Source: Marvinbryantia formatexigens
Lineage (GTDB): Bacteria; Bacillota; Clostridia; Oscillospirales; Ruminococcaceae
NCBI GenBank assembly: GCA_021771035.1
Contig: JAETPU010000006.1
Coordinates: 62,001 to 126,000 of the forward strand
Length of the DNA stretch: 64,000 nt
Direction: 5' to 3'
Shown here one piece after another: positions 36,617 through 46,525 of this stretch. The position numbers and the translations under genes are program-made. The notes under the pieces were generated by a model. That model searched no databases and was not told the DNA's origin. It worked only from the letters and a program-made list of their open reading frames with translations. The stretch's first letter is position 1; every line of letters starts with the position of its first letter.

Positions 36617-36868
36617 ATGATGATGTTCCTCTCCATGGTGTTTTCCTATCTCCAGCTGGTGGTTCTGATTGTCCTGTTGGTACTTTTAATCCTGGGTATT
36701 GTGCTGACGGTTCGGCTTATCCGGCTCACACCCGGTATCCGCGCCGTGATCCAGGCCTATCTGGAAGAGAAATCCAGGCAAAAGGCCCCGCCTGTCAGGC
36801 CGGCTCCTCCCCCCTATCCATACCCTCCCATGCCGCAGAGCCCTTGTGCACAGGGGGATCCGGAATGA
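36617..36868 (+). CDS. Small single-pass membrane protein
   Basis: 83 residues: one strong transmembrane helix at about 8-34 (YLQLVVLIVLLVLLILGIVL), then a basic-amphipathic stretch (RLTPGIRAVIQAYLEEKSRQ) and a proline- and tyrosine-rich tail (PPVRPAPPPYPYPPMPQ). The function is unknown. Its stop overlaps the NUDIX start (ATGA), so the two are translated together. Confidence 0.7.
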   Translation: MMMFLSMVFSYLQLVVLIVLLVLLILGIVLTVRLIRLTPGIRAVIQAYLEEKSRQKAPPVRPAPPPYPYPPMPQSPCAQGDPE

Positions 36869-37455
36869 GCCCGGACGCTCCCTTTGCCCAGTTCATCCCC
36901 TCCAACCCGCGCCAGGCAGCGGATCTTGCGGGGATGCAAAGCCTGTGGGAACGGTATGGAGAGCAGTTGTACCTGCGCCGCTGCCTGCCGGCCCACTTCA
37001 CAGCTTCGGCGCTGGTTCTCTCGCCGGATCGCGCCAATATGCTGATGGTGTTCCATCTTCAGTACCACTCCTACAGTATTCCCGGAGGCCATGCGGACGG
37101 GGAACGCCGCCTTATTGGCACCGCCCTGCGGGAGTGCCGGGAGGAGACAGGGCTTTGCACACTCACACCGCTGAGCAGATCCCCTCTCTCCTGGGAGATT
37201 CTCCCTGTCTTTGGCCACAATAAAAACGGGGCATATGTGGGCGCGCACCTGCACCTGAACGCCAGCTTCATCTTTCTGGGAGATCCCAAAGAGGCCATCC
37301 GGCCCAAGCCGGACGAGAACTCCGCCGTGCGGTGGATCCCGGTCTCCCAATTGGAAAACGCCTGCAAAGAGCCCCATATGCTCCCGGTCTACCGGACCCT
37401 CCTGGATATTGCCAAGAGCTTACAGCCCCAGACAGAGACTGATCCCATCCCCTAG
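36865..37455 (+). CDS. NUDIX hydrolase
   Basis: Cleaves a nucleoside diphosphate linked to another group; substrate unknown. 196 residues with the NUDIX box GGHADGERRLIGTALRECRE then ETGL; the core REcREETGL is intact, but the first loop is one residue shorter than the canonical Gx5E spacing. The N-terminal 45 residues are an extension before the NUDIX fold. The ATG at 36865 overlaps the upstream stop; longer readings are not supported. Confidence 0.85.
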   Translation: MSPDAPFAQFIPSNPRQAADLAGMQSLWERYGEQLYLRRCLPAHFTASALVLSPDRANMLMVFHLQYHSYSIPGGHADGERRLIGTALRECREETGLCTLTPLSRSPLSWEILPVFGHNKNGAYVGAHLHLNASFIFLGDPKEAIRPKPDENSAVRWIPVSQLENACKEPHMLPVYRTLLDIAKSLQPQTETDPIP

Positions 37456-37875
37456 GACAAGCTCCAGCCTGATGGCTCAACGCCCCCAAAGTACCGTGGG
37501 GTTCCCTCTTTCAGGGACTCCCCATCCGAACCGGCAATAAAACCTGTCTGAGGTTTTGTCTCCTGAGTAAACCTGCTACTCATCCCTCTTCACGCCGCTG
37601 GGGCTCAGGCTCCTGGTGAGAACCCCGGGGCCGTACTTGTCCCAAAATCGCGGTAAGGCGGCCAAGCCTTCCCCTGAAAACCCGATGGATATGCATCGAT
37701 TGCCTGAGGACTGCCGTGTCCGGCAAACCGTCCGTTTTGATGTTTCATCGTCAGACAAAGCGCCAGCTTGGCAGCCATCTATTTGATTTCATACCGGCAT
37801 CTGAGACGCGCAGGCCCCCGGCGGGAATTTTCCGCCGGGGGCCTTGTGTTCGCAGCAGGGTGATATGCACGCGTT
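37456..37875. other. Gene-free segment between NUDIX and G5/3D genes
   Basis: No credible gene. At 37814-37844 there is a strong hairpin (GGCCCCCGGCGG/CCGCCGGGGGCC) between the two converging genes, with little T tract, which may act as a weak bidirectional terminator. The remaining roughly 350 bp is featureless to me. Confidence 0.5.
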
Positions 37876-38919
37876 CTAGTTGAGAATATAGATGTTCACC
37901 GTCTTGACGCCGTTGCGGCAGCTGGCGGCATAGGAGTCATAAAACAGATCCACATCCACCCGTCCGTCCATCAGGGCGGTTCCGGTATCCGCGGCAATGG
38001 CATATCCATAGACAAAGCGTCCGTCCGCGGAAGTAATATACAGCTTGGTGCCATAGGGGATTACATTGGGGTTGACCGCCACATGGCCCACCATAGCCCG
38101 GCGGCCGCTGGCAGTTCCCGCGCCCGCCTTGGCGCTGTAGCCGGTGGCCTTGGCCCCGGAAATCACTCTGGTATATCCCACCGGGACATTGTTTTCAATG
38201 GTGTAGCCAAAGTCCAGCTTGGAAACTGTATTTTTGGTTCCCACCAGCACCCTTTCCTCTACCGGTTCGCTGGCCACCTCTTCGGATACCAATTCCGGGG
38301 CCTGGGCCACTCCATCCACCACCTTGGTGCGCCAGGTCAGCTGGCGTACGCCATCCTGGCCCTTCTGCAGAACCTTGGTGCTCCCGGCAATCAGGGAATC
38401 GGTCTTTTCCTGGGCTACATCGTAGGAAATGGCCTCCTCCTCCACAGAGGTGACATACTCCACACGGCTCACCCGGATATCGTCCCCGGCTCGCAGCTCC
38501 TTGGCCTTGTCCAGGTTTACTTCGTCATCCTCGTCCAGATGCACCTGCGCCTCCGCAATAGCGTCGGCCACCGTGCCCTCGGGCAGCATGACCGTCTTGG
38601 TTTCCCCATCCGCTGTCACGGTGACGGGGAAGGCCCTCTTAATCTCGATTTCACCCATTCTTCTGGAATCAAATCCAGAGAAATCCACCACATCCGCTGC
38701 AATGGTTGCAATCCCGTTCTCCTCCAGAATCTCCTGGGGATCCTGCTGCATCGTGAATTTCAGCAGCACCTGCTCGCCATCCCGAATATAGACGGCGTGT
38801 GTTTTCATCGAAACCGTATAAACGGTGAAAGCAAGTACCGCTGACAGTAACCCTACTGCAAAAGTTCTGCTTCGGGCAAATTTACCCAGAGCAATCACTT
38901 TTTCAAATAAGTTCCTCAT
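37876..38919 (-). CDS. G5 and 3D domain cell-wall protein (YabE/Rpf-like)
   Basis: Predicted wall-remodelling enzyme outside the membrane. 347 residues: an uncleaved signal or membrane anchor at about 18-37 (FAVGLLSAVLAFTVYTVSM), ubiquitin-like DUF348 region(s) (FTMQQDPQEILEENGI, VTADGETKTVMLPEGTVADA), a G5 domain around 160-235, and a C-terminal 3D domain (TGYSAKAGAGTASGRRAMVG, then IPYGTKLYI and YAIAADTGTALMDGRVDVDL). The conserved Asp residues of 3D proteins are present. The ATG at 38919 follows GGAGAG and places the anchor at the N-terminus. Confidence 0.88.
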   Translation of the reverse strand: MRNLFEKVIALGKFARSRTFAVGLLSAVLAFTVYTVSMKTHAVYIRDGEQVLLKFTMQQDPQEILEENGIATIAADVVDFSGFDSRRMGEIEIKRAFPVTVTADGETKTVMLPEGTVADAIAEAQVHLDEDDEVNLDKAKELRAGDDIRVSRVEYVTSVEEEAISYDVAQEKTDSLIAGSTKVLQKGQDGVRQLTWRTKVVDGVAQAPELVSEEVASEPVEERVLVGTKNTVSKLDFGYTIENNVPVGYTRVISGAKATGYSAKAGAGTASGRRAMVGHVAVNPNVIPYGTKLYITSADGRFVYGYAIAADTGTALMDGRVDVDLFYDSYAASCRNGVKTVNIYILN

Positions 38920-39065
38920 ACGTCTCTCCTTCGCGTTTCGTTTCAAGGCTTGGCCAGATCCGATAGAATGACCTGTGACAATGGAAATGAGTTCAATATC
39001 CAAATTTATTCAAAACTGGATACTTTTATACCTGCCTTGTTCTTATGCTTACCAGAGTAGTTGCA

Positions 39066-39094
39066 ATTATATTCAAATCCATCTGGAAAGTCAA
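39066..39094 (-). promoter_or_regulatory. Promoter of the G5/3D gene
   Basis: TTGACT and consensus TATAAT are separated by 17 bp on the minus strand. The leader is about 140 nt. Confidence 0.75.
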
Positions 39095-40106
39095 ACTCAA
39101 AAATTCGGCTCAAAAATCCAAAATCGTGCTGATTTCCTGTTATTTCTTAAGAAAGATTTCAGAAAGCGTCAAAAAAATCGAAAATTCCAAAAGGAACTTT
39201 GTAACTTTTTGAAGAAAAATTTTTTGGTTTTCGGCCTCTGGTTTTTATGGATTTTACCCTAATATATTTATATCTTATCTCTAATTTGCAGCACAATATA
39301 TAGTATGGCCTTTTGCCGAACCACCGCCGTTTTCTGTTTTGTAATCCTTTTGTTTTTATTTTTCAAAGATTCCGCCTGCGGGAATTCCCAATTTTTCGGG
39401 TGCTTTTTCCTCATATTCGTGGGGAATGCTTCCTCCTTTCCTATATAATAGGGAACCAATTTGCAGTACCGCCTCCAGGTTTATCCGGCCGGATACAGGA
39501 GCCGCCCCCTGGCCCCGTCTCCCGCGCATATGGGCGCCACCGATGACCGTCCCGTTTTGCAGCAGAGGAGGCTTCTCACAAACCAAAATCATTCGGGCGC
39601 TGCCCGGCAAGCTCAGGCAGAACCTCTCCTTCTGCCTCAACGGTGTCCCATCCTGTTGTGCAGAACCTGCTTCTCTCCCAACGAAACTGCGTCCAGCAGG
39701 ATACATCCCGGCATCCTTTCAAACAGGTGCCTTCCTTATTATAATGTAATTTTTCGTTTGTGTGACAGTACCACACGCTTCACCCGGTGCAGCCCCTCAA
39801 ATCTGCTAAAATCACAGCAATTCCGCGCCCCGGATCCACTCCCAGGCTTTGATCAGTGCCTGAGGCGATGGACCCGGCGCATCTCAGGGCTGCAGCCCCC
39901 GGGTTCTATTGGGTTTTGGCGTCCTGCCATCAACTCCCCCGTAGTTTCTGTTCTTTGCTTGAACCTCTTTTTTTCCTGTCTCTTTTTTCCGGTTCCATAT
40001 CCTGTCCAGATCGTTTTATCATGTCATTTTTTCAACTTGATTCCAGGCGGGCTCAGCTGCCCTTTGGAAGCCCCTCCATCCCATGACAGCTTCCCTTAAA
40101 ACACCA
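39095..40106. other. 1-kb gene-free segment with an AT-rich half
   Basis: 39100-39480 is clearly richer in A and T than the rest of the window; 39480-40106 has normal composition. No protein with known similarity was recognised. A minus-strand frame of 116 codons (39356-39706) has AAAGGA eight bases before its ATG and a TATAAT-like box upstream, but its composition is not protein-like. No tRNA or known RNA was seen. Confidence 0.4.
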
Positions 40107-40140
40107 TAAAAAAAGAGAGAACCAGCCGGTTCTCTCTTTT
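40107..40140 (-). terminator. Terminator after gpmI
   Basis: AAAGAGAGAACCGGC and its complement form the stem, followed by a T tract on the minus strand, 18 bp after the gpmI stop. Confidence 0.85.
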
Positions 40141-40157
40141 CATTTTCTATGAAGCTT

Positions 40158-41675
40158 CTATTTTACCAGCAGGGATTCCCCGTCCATCTCCTGCGGCTTG
40201 GGCAGTCCCAGAATCTCCAGCATAGTGGGGGCGATATCCGCCAGGCGTCCGCCCTCCCTGAGCTTACCCTCATAGCCAACCAGGCACAGCGGCACCCGGT
40301 TGGTGGTGTGCGGGGTGAAGGGGTTGCCGTCTTCGCCTACCATCTTCTCCGCGTTTCCGTGATCCGCAGTGATGAGAGCGGCTCCGCCCTTAGCCAGGAT
40401 AGCGTCCACCATCCGGCCCACGCAGGTATCCACTGCCTCAACCGCTTTGACCGCCGCGTCGAATACGCCGGTGTGTCCAACCATATCACAGTTGGCGAAA
40501 TTGAGGATAATCACATCGTACTTGTCGCTGTTGATGCGGGCGATTACCTCGTCAGTCACCTCATAGGCGCTCATCTCCGGCTTTAAGTCAAAGGTGGGCA
40601 CATCCGGGGACTGAATGAGGGCCCTGTCCTCGCCGGGGAAGGTGGTCTCCTCGCCGCCGTTGAAGAAAAAGGTCACATGGGCATATTTCTGTGTCTCCGC
40701 AATCCGCAGCTGGGTCAGGCCCTTCTGGCTGATGTACTCGCCGAAGGTCTGCGTGAGCTCCTTGGGAGTATAGGCCACCGTCACATTGGGCATGGTAGCG
40801 TCGTACTGGGTCATGCAGATATAACACAGGGGGAAGAAGCCGTTTTTCCGCTCAAAACCTGCAAACTGAGGATCCACAAAGGTGCGGGTAATCTGACGGG
40901 CACGGTCCGGGCGGAAGTTATAAAAGATCACGCTATCATTGGCGCGGATAGTCCCCTGGCTCTCGCACACGGTGGGAACAATGAACTCGTCGGTCACGCC
41001 CTGGGCATAGGACTGCTCCATAGTGTCCACCGGGCAGGGATTCTGGTTGCCCTCGCCATATACCATGGCGGCATAGGCCTTTTGGACACGATCCCAGGCA
41101 TTATCCCGGTCCATGGCGTAGTAACGGCCCGCGATGGTGGCAATTTTGCCCACACCCAGCTCGTCCATCTTCGCCAGCAAATCCTTGATAAAGCCTACGC
41201 CGGAGGTGGTGGATACGTCACGGCCGTCCATCAGCGCATGGACATATACCTTGGTAAGCCCCTGCGCCTTTGCTAACTCCAGAAGCCCGAAGAGATGCTC
41301 GATGTGGCTGTGCACGCCGCCGTCGGAGAGAAGCCCAATCAGGTGCAGGGCGCTGTCATGGGCCTTGCAGTTATCGACAGCCTTTAAAAAGGCCTCATTT
41401 TTCTGCGCCTCCCCGGTTTTAAAGGACTGGGAAATGCGCACCAGCTCCTGGTACACAACCCGGCCGGCTCCGATATTGGTGTGTCCCACCTCAGAGTTTC
41501 CCATCTGGCCGTCCGGCAGGCCCACATCCAGCCCGGAAGCCCCGATGCTGGTGAGGGGACAGGTGGAAAAGAGCCGATCCAAATTCGGTTTTTTCGCAGC
41601 GGCAATGGCATTTCCCTGGGTATTGGGGTTGTTGCCGAAGCCGTCCATAATAATCAGTGCTAACGGTTTTTTCAT
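40158..41675 (-). CDS. gpmI: Phosphoglycerate mutase, 2,3-bisphosphoglycerate-independent
   Basis: Interconverts 3- and 2-phosphoglycerate with two manganese ions. 505 residues: metal-binding MDGFG at the start, the phosphorylated Ser in MGNSEVGHTNIGAGR, ALMDGRDVSTTSG and the C-terminal ITADHGNAEKM and TTNRVPLCL. The start is the ATG of MKKPLAL, with AGGAG 11 bases upstream; an earlier ATG abuts the RBS. It follows tpiA by 39 bp and is closed by a terminator. Confidence 0.97.
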   Translation of the reverse strand: MKKPLALIIMDGFGNNPNTQGNAIAAAKKPNLDRLFSTCPLTSIGASGLDVGLPDGQMGNSEVGHTNIGAGRVVYQELVRISQSFKTGEAQKNEAFLKAVDNCKAHDSALHLIGLLSDGGVHSHIEHLFGLLELAKAQGLTKVYVHALMDGRDVSTTSGVGFIKDLLAKMDELGVGKIATIAGRYYAMDRDNAWDRVQKAYAAMVYGEGNQNPCPVDTMEQSYAQGVTDEFIVPTVCESQGTIRANDSVIFYNFRPDRARQITRTFVDPQFAGFERKNGFFPLCYICMTQYDATMPNVTVAYTPKELTQTFGEYISQKGLTQLRIAETQKYAHVTFFFNGGEETTFPGEDRALIQSPDVPTFDLKPEMSAYEVTDEVIARINSDKYDVIILNFANCDMVGHTGVFDAAVKAVEAVDTCVGRMVDAILAKGGAALITADHGNAEKMVGEDGNPFTPHTTNRVPLCLVGYEGKLREGGRLADIAPTMLEILGLPKPQEMDGESLLVK

Positions 41676-41714
41676 AGTATGCATTCTCCTGTTCTCAAAA
41701 GGGCCCGGCGATAT

Positions 41715-42482
41715 TTATTTGGAGGCAGCCGCAACGATAGTGGCGAAATCCTGGGCTTTCAGGGAAGCTCCGCCGATGAGTCCGCCATCCACGTGCTCCT
41801 TGCTCAGCAGTTCCTCTGCATTTTTGGCGTTCATGGAGCCGCCGTACTGAACGGTCATAGCCTGGGCGGCAGCTTCGCCGTACAATTTGGCAATCACGCC
41901 CCGGATGCAGCCGTTGACCTCGTTGGCCTGATCCGCAGTGGCGGTTTTTCCGGTGCCGATAGCCCATACAGGCTCATAGGCAATGATGATGTTTTTGAGT
42001 TCCTCCTCAGACACACCGCCCAAGGCGATTTTGGTCTGCATGGAACAGATTTCCTCGGTAATGCCCTGCTCGCGCTGCTCCAGCAGCTCCCCTACGCAGA
42101 GAATGACCTTGAGCCCGGCATCCAGGGCGGCACGGACTCTCTGGTTCACAGTGACATCCGTTTCCCCAAAATACTGACGGCGCTCCGAGTGGCCAATCAC
42201 CACATACTCAACGCCCATCTCGGCGAGCATCTCGGCGGAAATTTCTCCGGTGAACGCGCCGGACTTGGCCCAGTGGCAGTTCTCCGCGCCCACCTTGATG
42301 TTGGTGCCCGCGGTCAAATCCAGAGCCGTCTGAAGGTTGGTATAGGGAACACAGATCACAACGCCGCACTTGGCCTGTGCCACCAGGGGCGCCAGCTCCT
42401 CGATGAGAGCCTTGGCCTCGGGACGGGTTTTATTCATCTTCCAGTTTCCTGCAATTACTGCTCTGCGAAGCTCTTTGTTCAT
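41715..42482 (-). CDS. tpiA: Triosephosphate isomerase
   Basis: Interconverts dihydroxyacetone phosphate and glyceraldehyde 3-phosphate. 255 residues, with the catalytic Lys in AGNWKMNK, His in IGHSERRQYFGE, Glu in AYEPVWAIGTGKTAT (loop 6 follows) and the phosphate-binding YGGSMNAKN and GGLIGGASL. AAGGAG lies upstream. It is likely co-transcribed with gpmI. Confidence 0.97.
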   Translation of the reverse strand: MNKELRRAVIAGNWKMNKTRPEAKALIEELAPLVAQAKCGVVICVPYTNLQTALDLTAGTNIKVGAENCHWAKSGAFTGEISAEMLAEMGVEYVVIGHSERRQYFGETDVTVNQRVRAALDAGLKVILCVGELLEQREQGITEEICSMQTKIALGGVSEEELKNIIIAYEPVWAIGTGKTATADQANEVNGCIRGVIAKLYGEAAAQAMTVQYGGSMNAKNAEELLSKEHVDGGLIGGASLKAQDFATIVAAASK

Positions 42483-42996
42483 AACTTTTTCTCCTTTATT
42501 CAGTCGTCAGTCATTTATGTTCGATTGAACGCCGTGATTCCCCAGAGGGGCTGTCACAACGGATTCAAAGACAATCCTTTCCTCCCGCACCACATAGGGC
42601 TGCACACCCAGCAGGCCGGCGGATTTGCTCTGGACGGCCTGGGGGATTCCAGGCACGTCTCACTGGGCAGTTTGCGCCCGTTTTCCCCAAATGGACCGCT
42701 ACCGGCTTCCGTCTTTCGGAGCCGCTGGAGTATCGCCGTGGGCCGCACTCCAGGTCTGCGAGGGCAGTGGTATCCCGAGCCATAGTCTGCAGCACGTACC
42801 CGGCCCGCCATGGGACCGGGGATACCGCCGCACAACGGCCCTTGCGTGCCGCTTCTGCCGGGAATTCAGCTTATCTTCTCCCGGCGCCTCTCAGGATCAT
42901 GCGGGTTTCCTGCCGCTGCCCGTCCGGAATCGGCCATGCCTGCACCCTCGAATTCCGGAACGCCTAAGACGGTGCCTGCTGCCGCCTGTGCCGCTG
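42483..42996. other. Gene-free segment upstream of tpiA
   Basis: About 510 bp with no credible gene on either strand and no clear terminator after the phosphoesterase gene. The tpiA promoter should be here but no strong -35/-10 pair stood out. Confidence 0.4.
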
Positions 42997-43878
42997 TCAG
43001 CCGGGACGGGCCTCTCCCGGCACCGCCCCATTGGCCTCCCTTAAAATAATTCGGCCTTCCAGCCCGGTACGGCTGTTCTTCCAGCCGCTGCCCAAACCGG
43101 CAACCGCCATGCTCTCGCCTTCGAGCTCCAGAATACCGAAGGTGGCGTCGGCACCATCCGGATCCACCACCATGGAGGGGAAGGTGAAATAGGGGATGCC
43201 GCGGATCACCTGGTAATACCCTGTGTGGCAGTGGCCCTGGATTACGCCCAGGACAGTCCCGCTTTCTTCCAATATGCTGCGGACCTGCCCGGAATTGTGC
43301 ACCACATGGGGATCCCTGCCCTCCGGAGTCTGGCGTTCATCCAAATTTTCATGGGTGAACACCACCGCCCGCAGGCCCTTTTCCTTTGCCTGTGCCAAGG
43401 TGTCCTTGAGCCATATCAGCTGCGCGGGGCTGATATAACAGTCGGTCCAGTCAAATTCTTCCCTGTTGTAGCTGCGTCCCATGCCGTCAAAATTCCCATC
43501 GAGTACCACCAGGCGGTAACCGCCCACGTCCTTAAAGTAATACCCGCAGCGTTCGGCCGGCCGGCCCCGGTGTCCGGTACAGGCCGCCAAAAAAGAATCC
43601 TTGTCAAGCTCCAGCAGGTCATGGTTCCCCAGGACATGGAGCCACTCGCCGGAATAGGGGCTCAGGGCGTCCAGAGCCGCATTCAGATGAGAACGAACCT
43701 CCCGGATGTTCCGGGTGGTATCCACCAGATCCCCTAAATTCACCGCTAAATCCACCCGCTCGCTTTGCAGCACCTGCGCGCACTGCCGCAGCTTGCGCAG
43801 GGAATCCCGGTAATAGCGGCCGTTCACCGTATCCCGCGGGGCATAGTGGGGATCGGCCAAAACTCCAATTCTCAGCAT
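42997..43878 (-). CDS. Calcineurin-type metallophosphoesterase
   Basis: Hydrolyses a phosphoester using two metal ions; substrate unknown. 293 residues with the motifs in order: DPH near residue 9, NLGDLVDTT, LGNHDLLE, a histidine region around VFTHENLDE and GHCHTGYY. The start is the second ATG (MLRIGVLADPHYA), which has GGAGG at eight bases; the first ATG is too close. There is no signal peptide, so it is cytoplasmic. It lies between pgk and tpiA on the same strand but with large gaps. Confidence 0.9.
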   Translation of the reverse strand: MLRIGVLADPHYAPRDTVNGRYYRDSLRKLRQCAQVLQSERVDLAVNLGDLVDTTRNIREVRSHLNAALDALSPYSGEWLHVLGNHDLLELDKDSFLAACTGHRGRPAERCGYYFKDVGGYRLVVLDGNFDGMGRSYNREEFDWTDCYISPAQLIWLKDTLAQAKEKGLRAVVFTHENLDERQTPEGRDPHVVHNSGQVRSILEESGTVLGVIQGHCHTGYYQVIRGIPYFTFPSMVVDPDGADATFGILELEGESMAVAGLGSGWKNSRTGLEGRIILREANGAVPGEARPG

Positions 43879-43990
43879 TGCCATCTCCTCCCTCTCCTAA
43901 CCGGCATCAGCAGTGTTCCGCGCAAAGCACCTTCCCGCAAAACACAGGGCGTCCATTCAAGCCCCATCACAAAGCTGTGCGCCCCACGAC

Positions 43991-44020
43991 AAAAGGCACG
44001 GTCGAATTCTCCCGTGCCTT
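43991..44020 (-). terminator. Possible terminator after pgk
   Basis: AAGGCACGG and CCGTGCCTT form a 9-bp stem ending in CCTTTTG on the minus strand, about 165 bp after the pgk stop. The T run is short. The rest of 43879-44184 holds nothing I recognise. Confidence 0.5.
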
Positions 44021-44184
44021 AATAGGTAATGAATCGAAACCCAACCGAGAACAGGGTCTGGAGCACGCAAACATACCGCGCCAATCCGGCCCTGTCTGGG
44101 CTGTGTTACGAAAATCAATTAACTATATCCAATCAAACTGATAGAATCCGCACAGGTTAGGTGCTCTCTGAATGTCTGATTTTC

Positions 44185-45396
44185 TTATTTGTCGTTCAGG
44201 CAGGCAATACCCGGAAGAACCTTGCCCTCCAGATACTCCAGAGAAGCGCCGCCGCCGGTGGAGATATGGGTCATCTTATCGGCAAAGCCCAGCTGCATCA
44301 CAGCCGCAGCGGAATCGCCGCCGCCGATCACAGTTGTAGCGTCAGTCTCTGCCAAAGCCTTGGCAACCGCAATGGTTCCGGCTGCCAGGGTCGGGTTCTC
44401 AAATACGCCCATGGGGCCGTTCCAAACAACGGTCTTAGCGGTCTTTGCAGCATCTGCGAATAACTGCTGGGTCTTGGGGCCGATATCCAGGCCCATCTTG
44501 TCAGCCGGGATTGCGCAGGACTCCACAACGGATACCTCGATGGGGCCGTCGATGGGATCCGGGAAGGAAGCCGCCACAACGGTATCTACCGGCAGAACCA
44601 GCTTAACGCCCTTTTCCTCAGCCTTTTTCAACATATCCTTGCAGTAATCCACCTTTTCCAGATCCACCAGGGAGGTTCCCACCTCATAGCCCTTGGCCGC
44701 CAGGAAGGTATAAGCCATACCACCGCCGATGATGAGGGTATCCACCTTGTTGAGCAGGTTCTCGATAACGCTCAGCTTATCGGCAACCTTGGCGCCGCCC
44801 AGGATAGCCACGAAGGGACGGACCGGATCGTTGACGGCATTGCCCAGGTATTCAATCTCCTTGCCCATCAGGTAACCGGCAGCAGACTCCTTAATGTAGT
44901 CTGTCACGCCTGCGGTGGAGCAGTGAGCACGGTGAGCGGAGCCAAATGCGTCGTTTACATATACATCAGCCAGAGAGGCCAGATCCTCGCTGAACTGCGG
45001 CAGGTTCTTGGTCTCCTCCTTGCGGAAGCGGGTATTCTCCAGGAGGACAACGTCGCCGTCCTTCATTTCGGCAACTGCCTTGCGGGCATTCTCGCCGACA
45101 ACCTCATCGTCAGCCGCGAACACAACCGGCTTGCCCAAAAGTTCGGACAGGCGCTGCGCGCAGGGAGCCAGGGAGAACTTGGCCTCAGGGCCATTCTTCG
45201 GCTTGCCCAGGTGGCTGCAAAGAATGACACGGCCGCCGTTTTCAATGAGTTTTTTAATGGTGGGCAGAGCTGCCACAATACGGTTGTCGTTGGTAATCGC
45301 GCCGTCCTTCAGCGGTACATTGAAGTCCACCCGGACCAGAACGCGTTTCCCTTTTACATCAAGATCTTCAACGGTCTTTTTGCCCAGACTGCTCAT
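44185..45396 (-). CDS. pgk: Phosphoglycerate kinase
   Basis: Makes ATP and 3-phosphoglycerate from 1,3-bisphosphoglycerate and ADP. 403 residues: [15 protein letters not shown] at the start, LCSHLGKPK, the hinge region, [23 protein letters not shown] and the C-terminal GGGDSAAAV and [18 protein letters not shown] lies upstream of the ATG. Its own promoter is present. gap, often linked to pgk, is not in the window. Confidence 0.97.
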   Translation of the reverse strand: MSSLGKKTVEDLDVKGKRVLVRVDFNVPLKDGAITNDNRIVAALPTIKKLIENGGRVILCSHLGKPKNGPEAKFSLAPCAQRLSELLGKPVVFAADDEVVGENARKAVAEMKDGDVVLLENTRFRKEETKNLPQFSEDLASLADVYVNDAFGSAHRAHCSTAGVTDYIKESAAGYLMGKEIEYLGNAVNDPVRPFVAILGGAKVADKLSVIENLLNKVDTLIIGGGMAYTFLAAKGYEVGTSLVDLEKVDYCKDMLKKAEEKGVKLVLPVDTVVAASFPDPIDGPIEVSVVESCAIPADKMGLDIGPKTQQLFADAAKTAKTVVWNGPMGVFENPTLAAGTIAVAKALAETDATTVIGGGDSAAAVMQLGFADKMTHISTGGGASLEYLEGKVLPGIACLNDK

Positions 45397-45474
45397 GATA
45401 CAAAACTCCTTTTTTCATCAGACTTTTATGCTTTCCTGGAACTGGGAGCGCAATCAAACGTCCCTGTACTTCCT

Positions 45475-45503
45475 ATTATATAGAAAGCCTCCGGGTTTCG
45501 CAA
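45475..45503 (-). promoter_or_regulatory. pgk promoter
   Basis: TTGCGA and TATAAT are separated by 17 bp on the minus strand. An imperfect palindrome lies 40-55 bp upstream of it (45542-45559). Confidence 0.7.
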
Positions 45504-45620
45504 TAGCTTTGAAAACCGGCTCGGATGGCCGATTTCACGGTTTGTCAATAAAAAGACAATTCCATGGTTATTGTATCGCATCCGCCCCTGTTTTGCAAGG
45601 GCCGAAGGGGCCCCACGGCG

Positions 45621-46472
45621 CTATTTTTCCAGAACTCTCGGATTTTTTTCGTCCCTGTCCCAAACGGTTACATCCACATATACCGGGCAGTGATCCGACT
45701 GATCCAAGGCAGCCTGTTCTGTCACTACATTTTGGATATAAACCTCGGCTCTATCCATTCCGTATAGCATAATATGATCAATCGCATCCATATGGGTGCC
45801 CACCGGCGCGCTTCCCCGCTCATAAACGCCGGTGTCCGGGTTGAGCACCGGATATTCGTGCAGGGTGTTGGAACGGCTGCTGGACACCATAGCACACAGC
45901 CGGGTGTCGATGGCGCCCAGGCGCAGCATCTCCCGGTAGGGATTGGAGGGGATGGCACAGTTGAGATCGCCCATGGAGAACACCGGGATATCATACTTTA
46001 CCCGCATATAATCCACAAATGCCTGGGACTCCCGGACATTCTGCACCCGGGAGGCGTCGTTTTCCAGCCCGTCCTCCTCCCACCAGAAGTGGTTGGAGGC
46101 CACACCCAAGCGCACCCCGTTGGAAACCTGCTCCAAAACCGCCCAGGTCACACTCTTGGAACCGGAGTCATTGAGTCCGCCGAACAGGTGCCAGCCGCAT
46201 TCCAGAATGCGGAACACCCCTTTTTTCACCAGTACCGGGGTATAGTTCTGCTGCCCCTGGGTGTCCACCGGGACAAACTCATAGTCCCGTTCCAGTCCCT
46301 CGATGAGGGTTGGCGTGCAAATCCGTGGGGACATCTCCTGCAGGCACAGGATGTCCGGGGAATACTGGGCATAAAACCCGGGATAACGCGCGTCCCTCCC
46401 GCCGGGATTGCCGTTCCACACATTGTGGGTCATAATACGCAGGGATGCCTGTTCATACTTTGGATAGTTCAT
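45621..46472 (-). CDS. Endonuclease/exonuclease/phosphatase family protein
   Basis: A metal-dependent phosphodiesterase of the DNase I-like fold, 283 residues. Motifs in order: MTHNVWNGN, ILCLQEMSP (metal Glu), SNHFWWEED, MGDLNCAIPS and QSDHCPVYVDV, with the final Asp-His pair. No signal peptide, so an intracellular enzyme; it could act on nucleic acid, phospholipid head groups or sugar phosphates. It has its own promoter and lies upstream of pgk. Confidence 0.88.
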   Translation of the reverse strand: MNYPKYEQASLRIMTHNVWNGNPGGRDARYPGFYAQYSPDILCLQEMSPRICTPTLIEGLERDYEFVPVDTQGQQNYTPVLVKKGVFRILECGWHLFGGLNDSGSKSVTWAVLEQVSNGVRLGVASNHFWWEEDGLENDASRVQNVRESQAFVDYMRVKYDIPVFSMGDLNCAIPSNPYREMLRLGAIDTRLCAMVSSSRSNTLHEYPVLNPDTGVYERGSAPVGTHMDAIDHIMLYGMDRAEVYIQNVVTEQAALDQSDHCPVYVDVTVWDRDEKNPRVLEK

Positions 46473-46525
46473 CGGTGTGTTTCCTCCTCTATTTTGGGCC
46501 TGGGGCCATGGTTGCTGCCAGCTTC

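Noticed and set aside
39291-39306. NrdR-like sequence GCACAATATATAGTAT
   Set aside because: It resembles an NrdR box but lies in AT-rich DNA with no nrd gene nearby; chance is likely.
42625-43044. A 139-codon plus-strand frame upstream of tpiA
   Set aside because: No RBS, composition rich in Arg, Pro, Ser and Ala typical of non-coding GC-rich DNA, and it overlaps the phosphoesterase gene.
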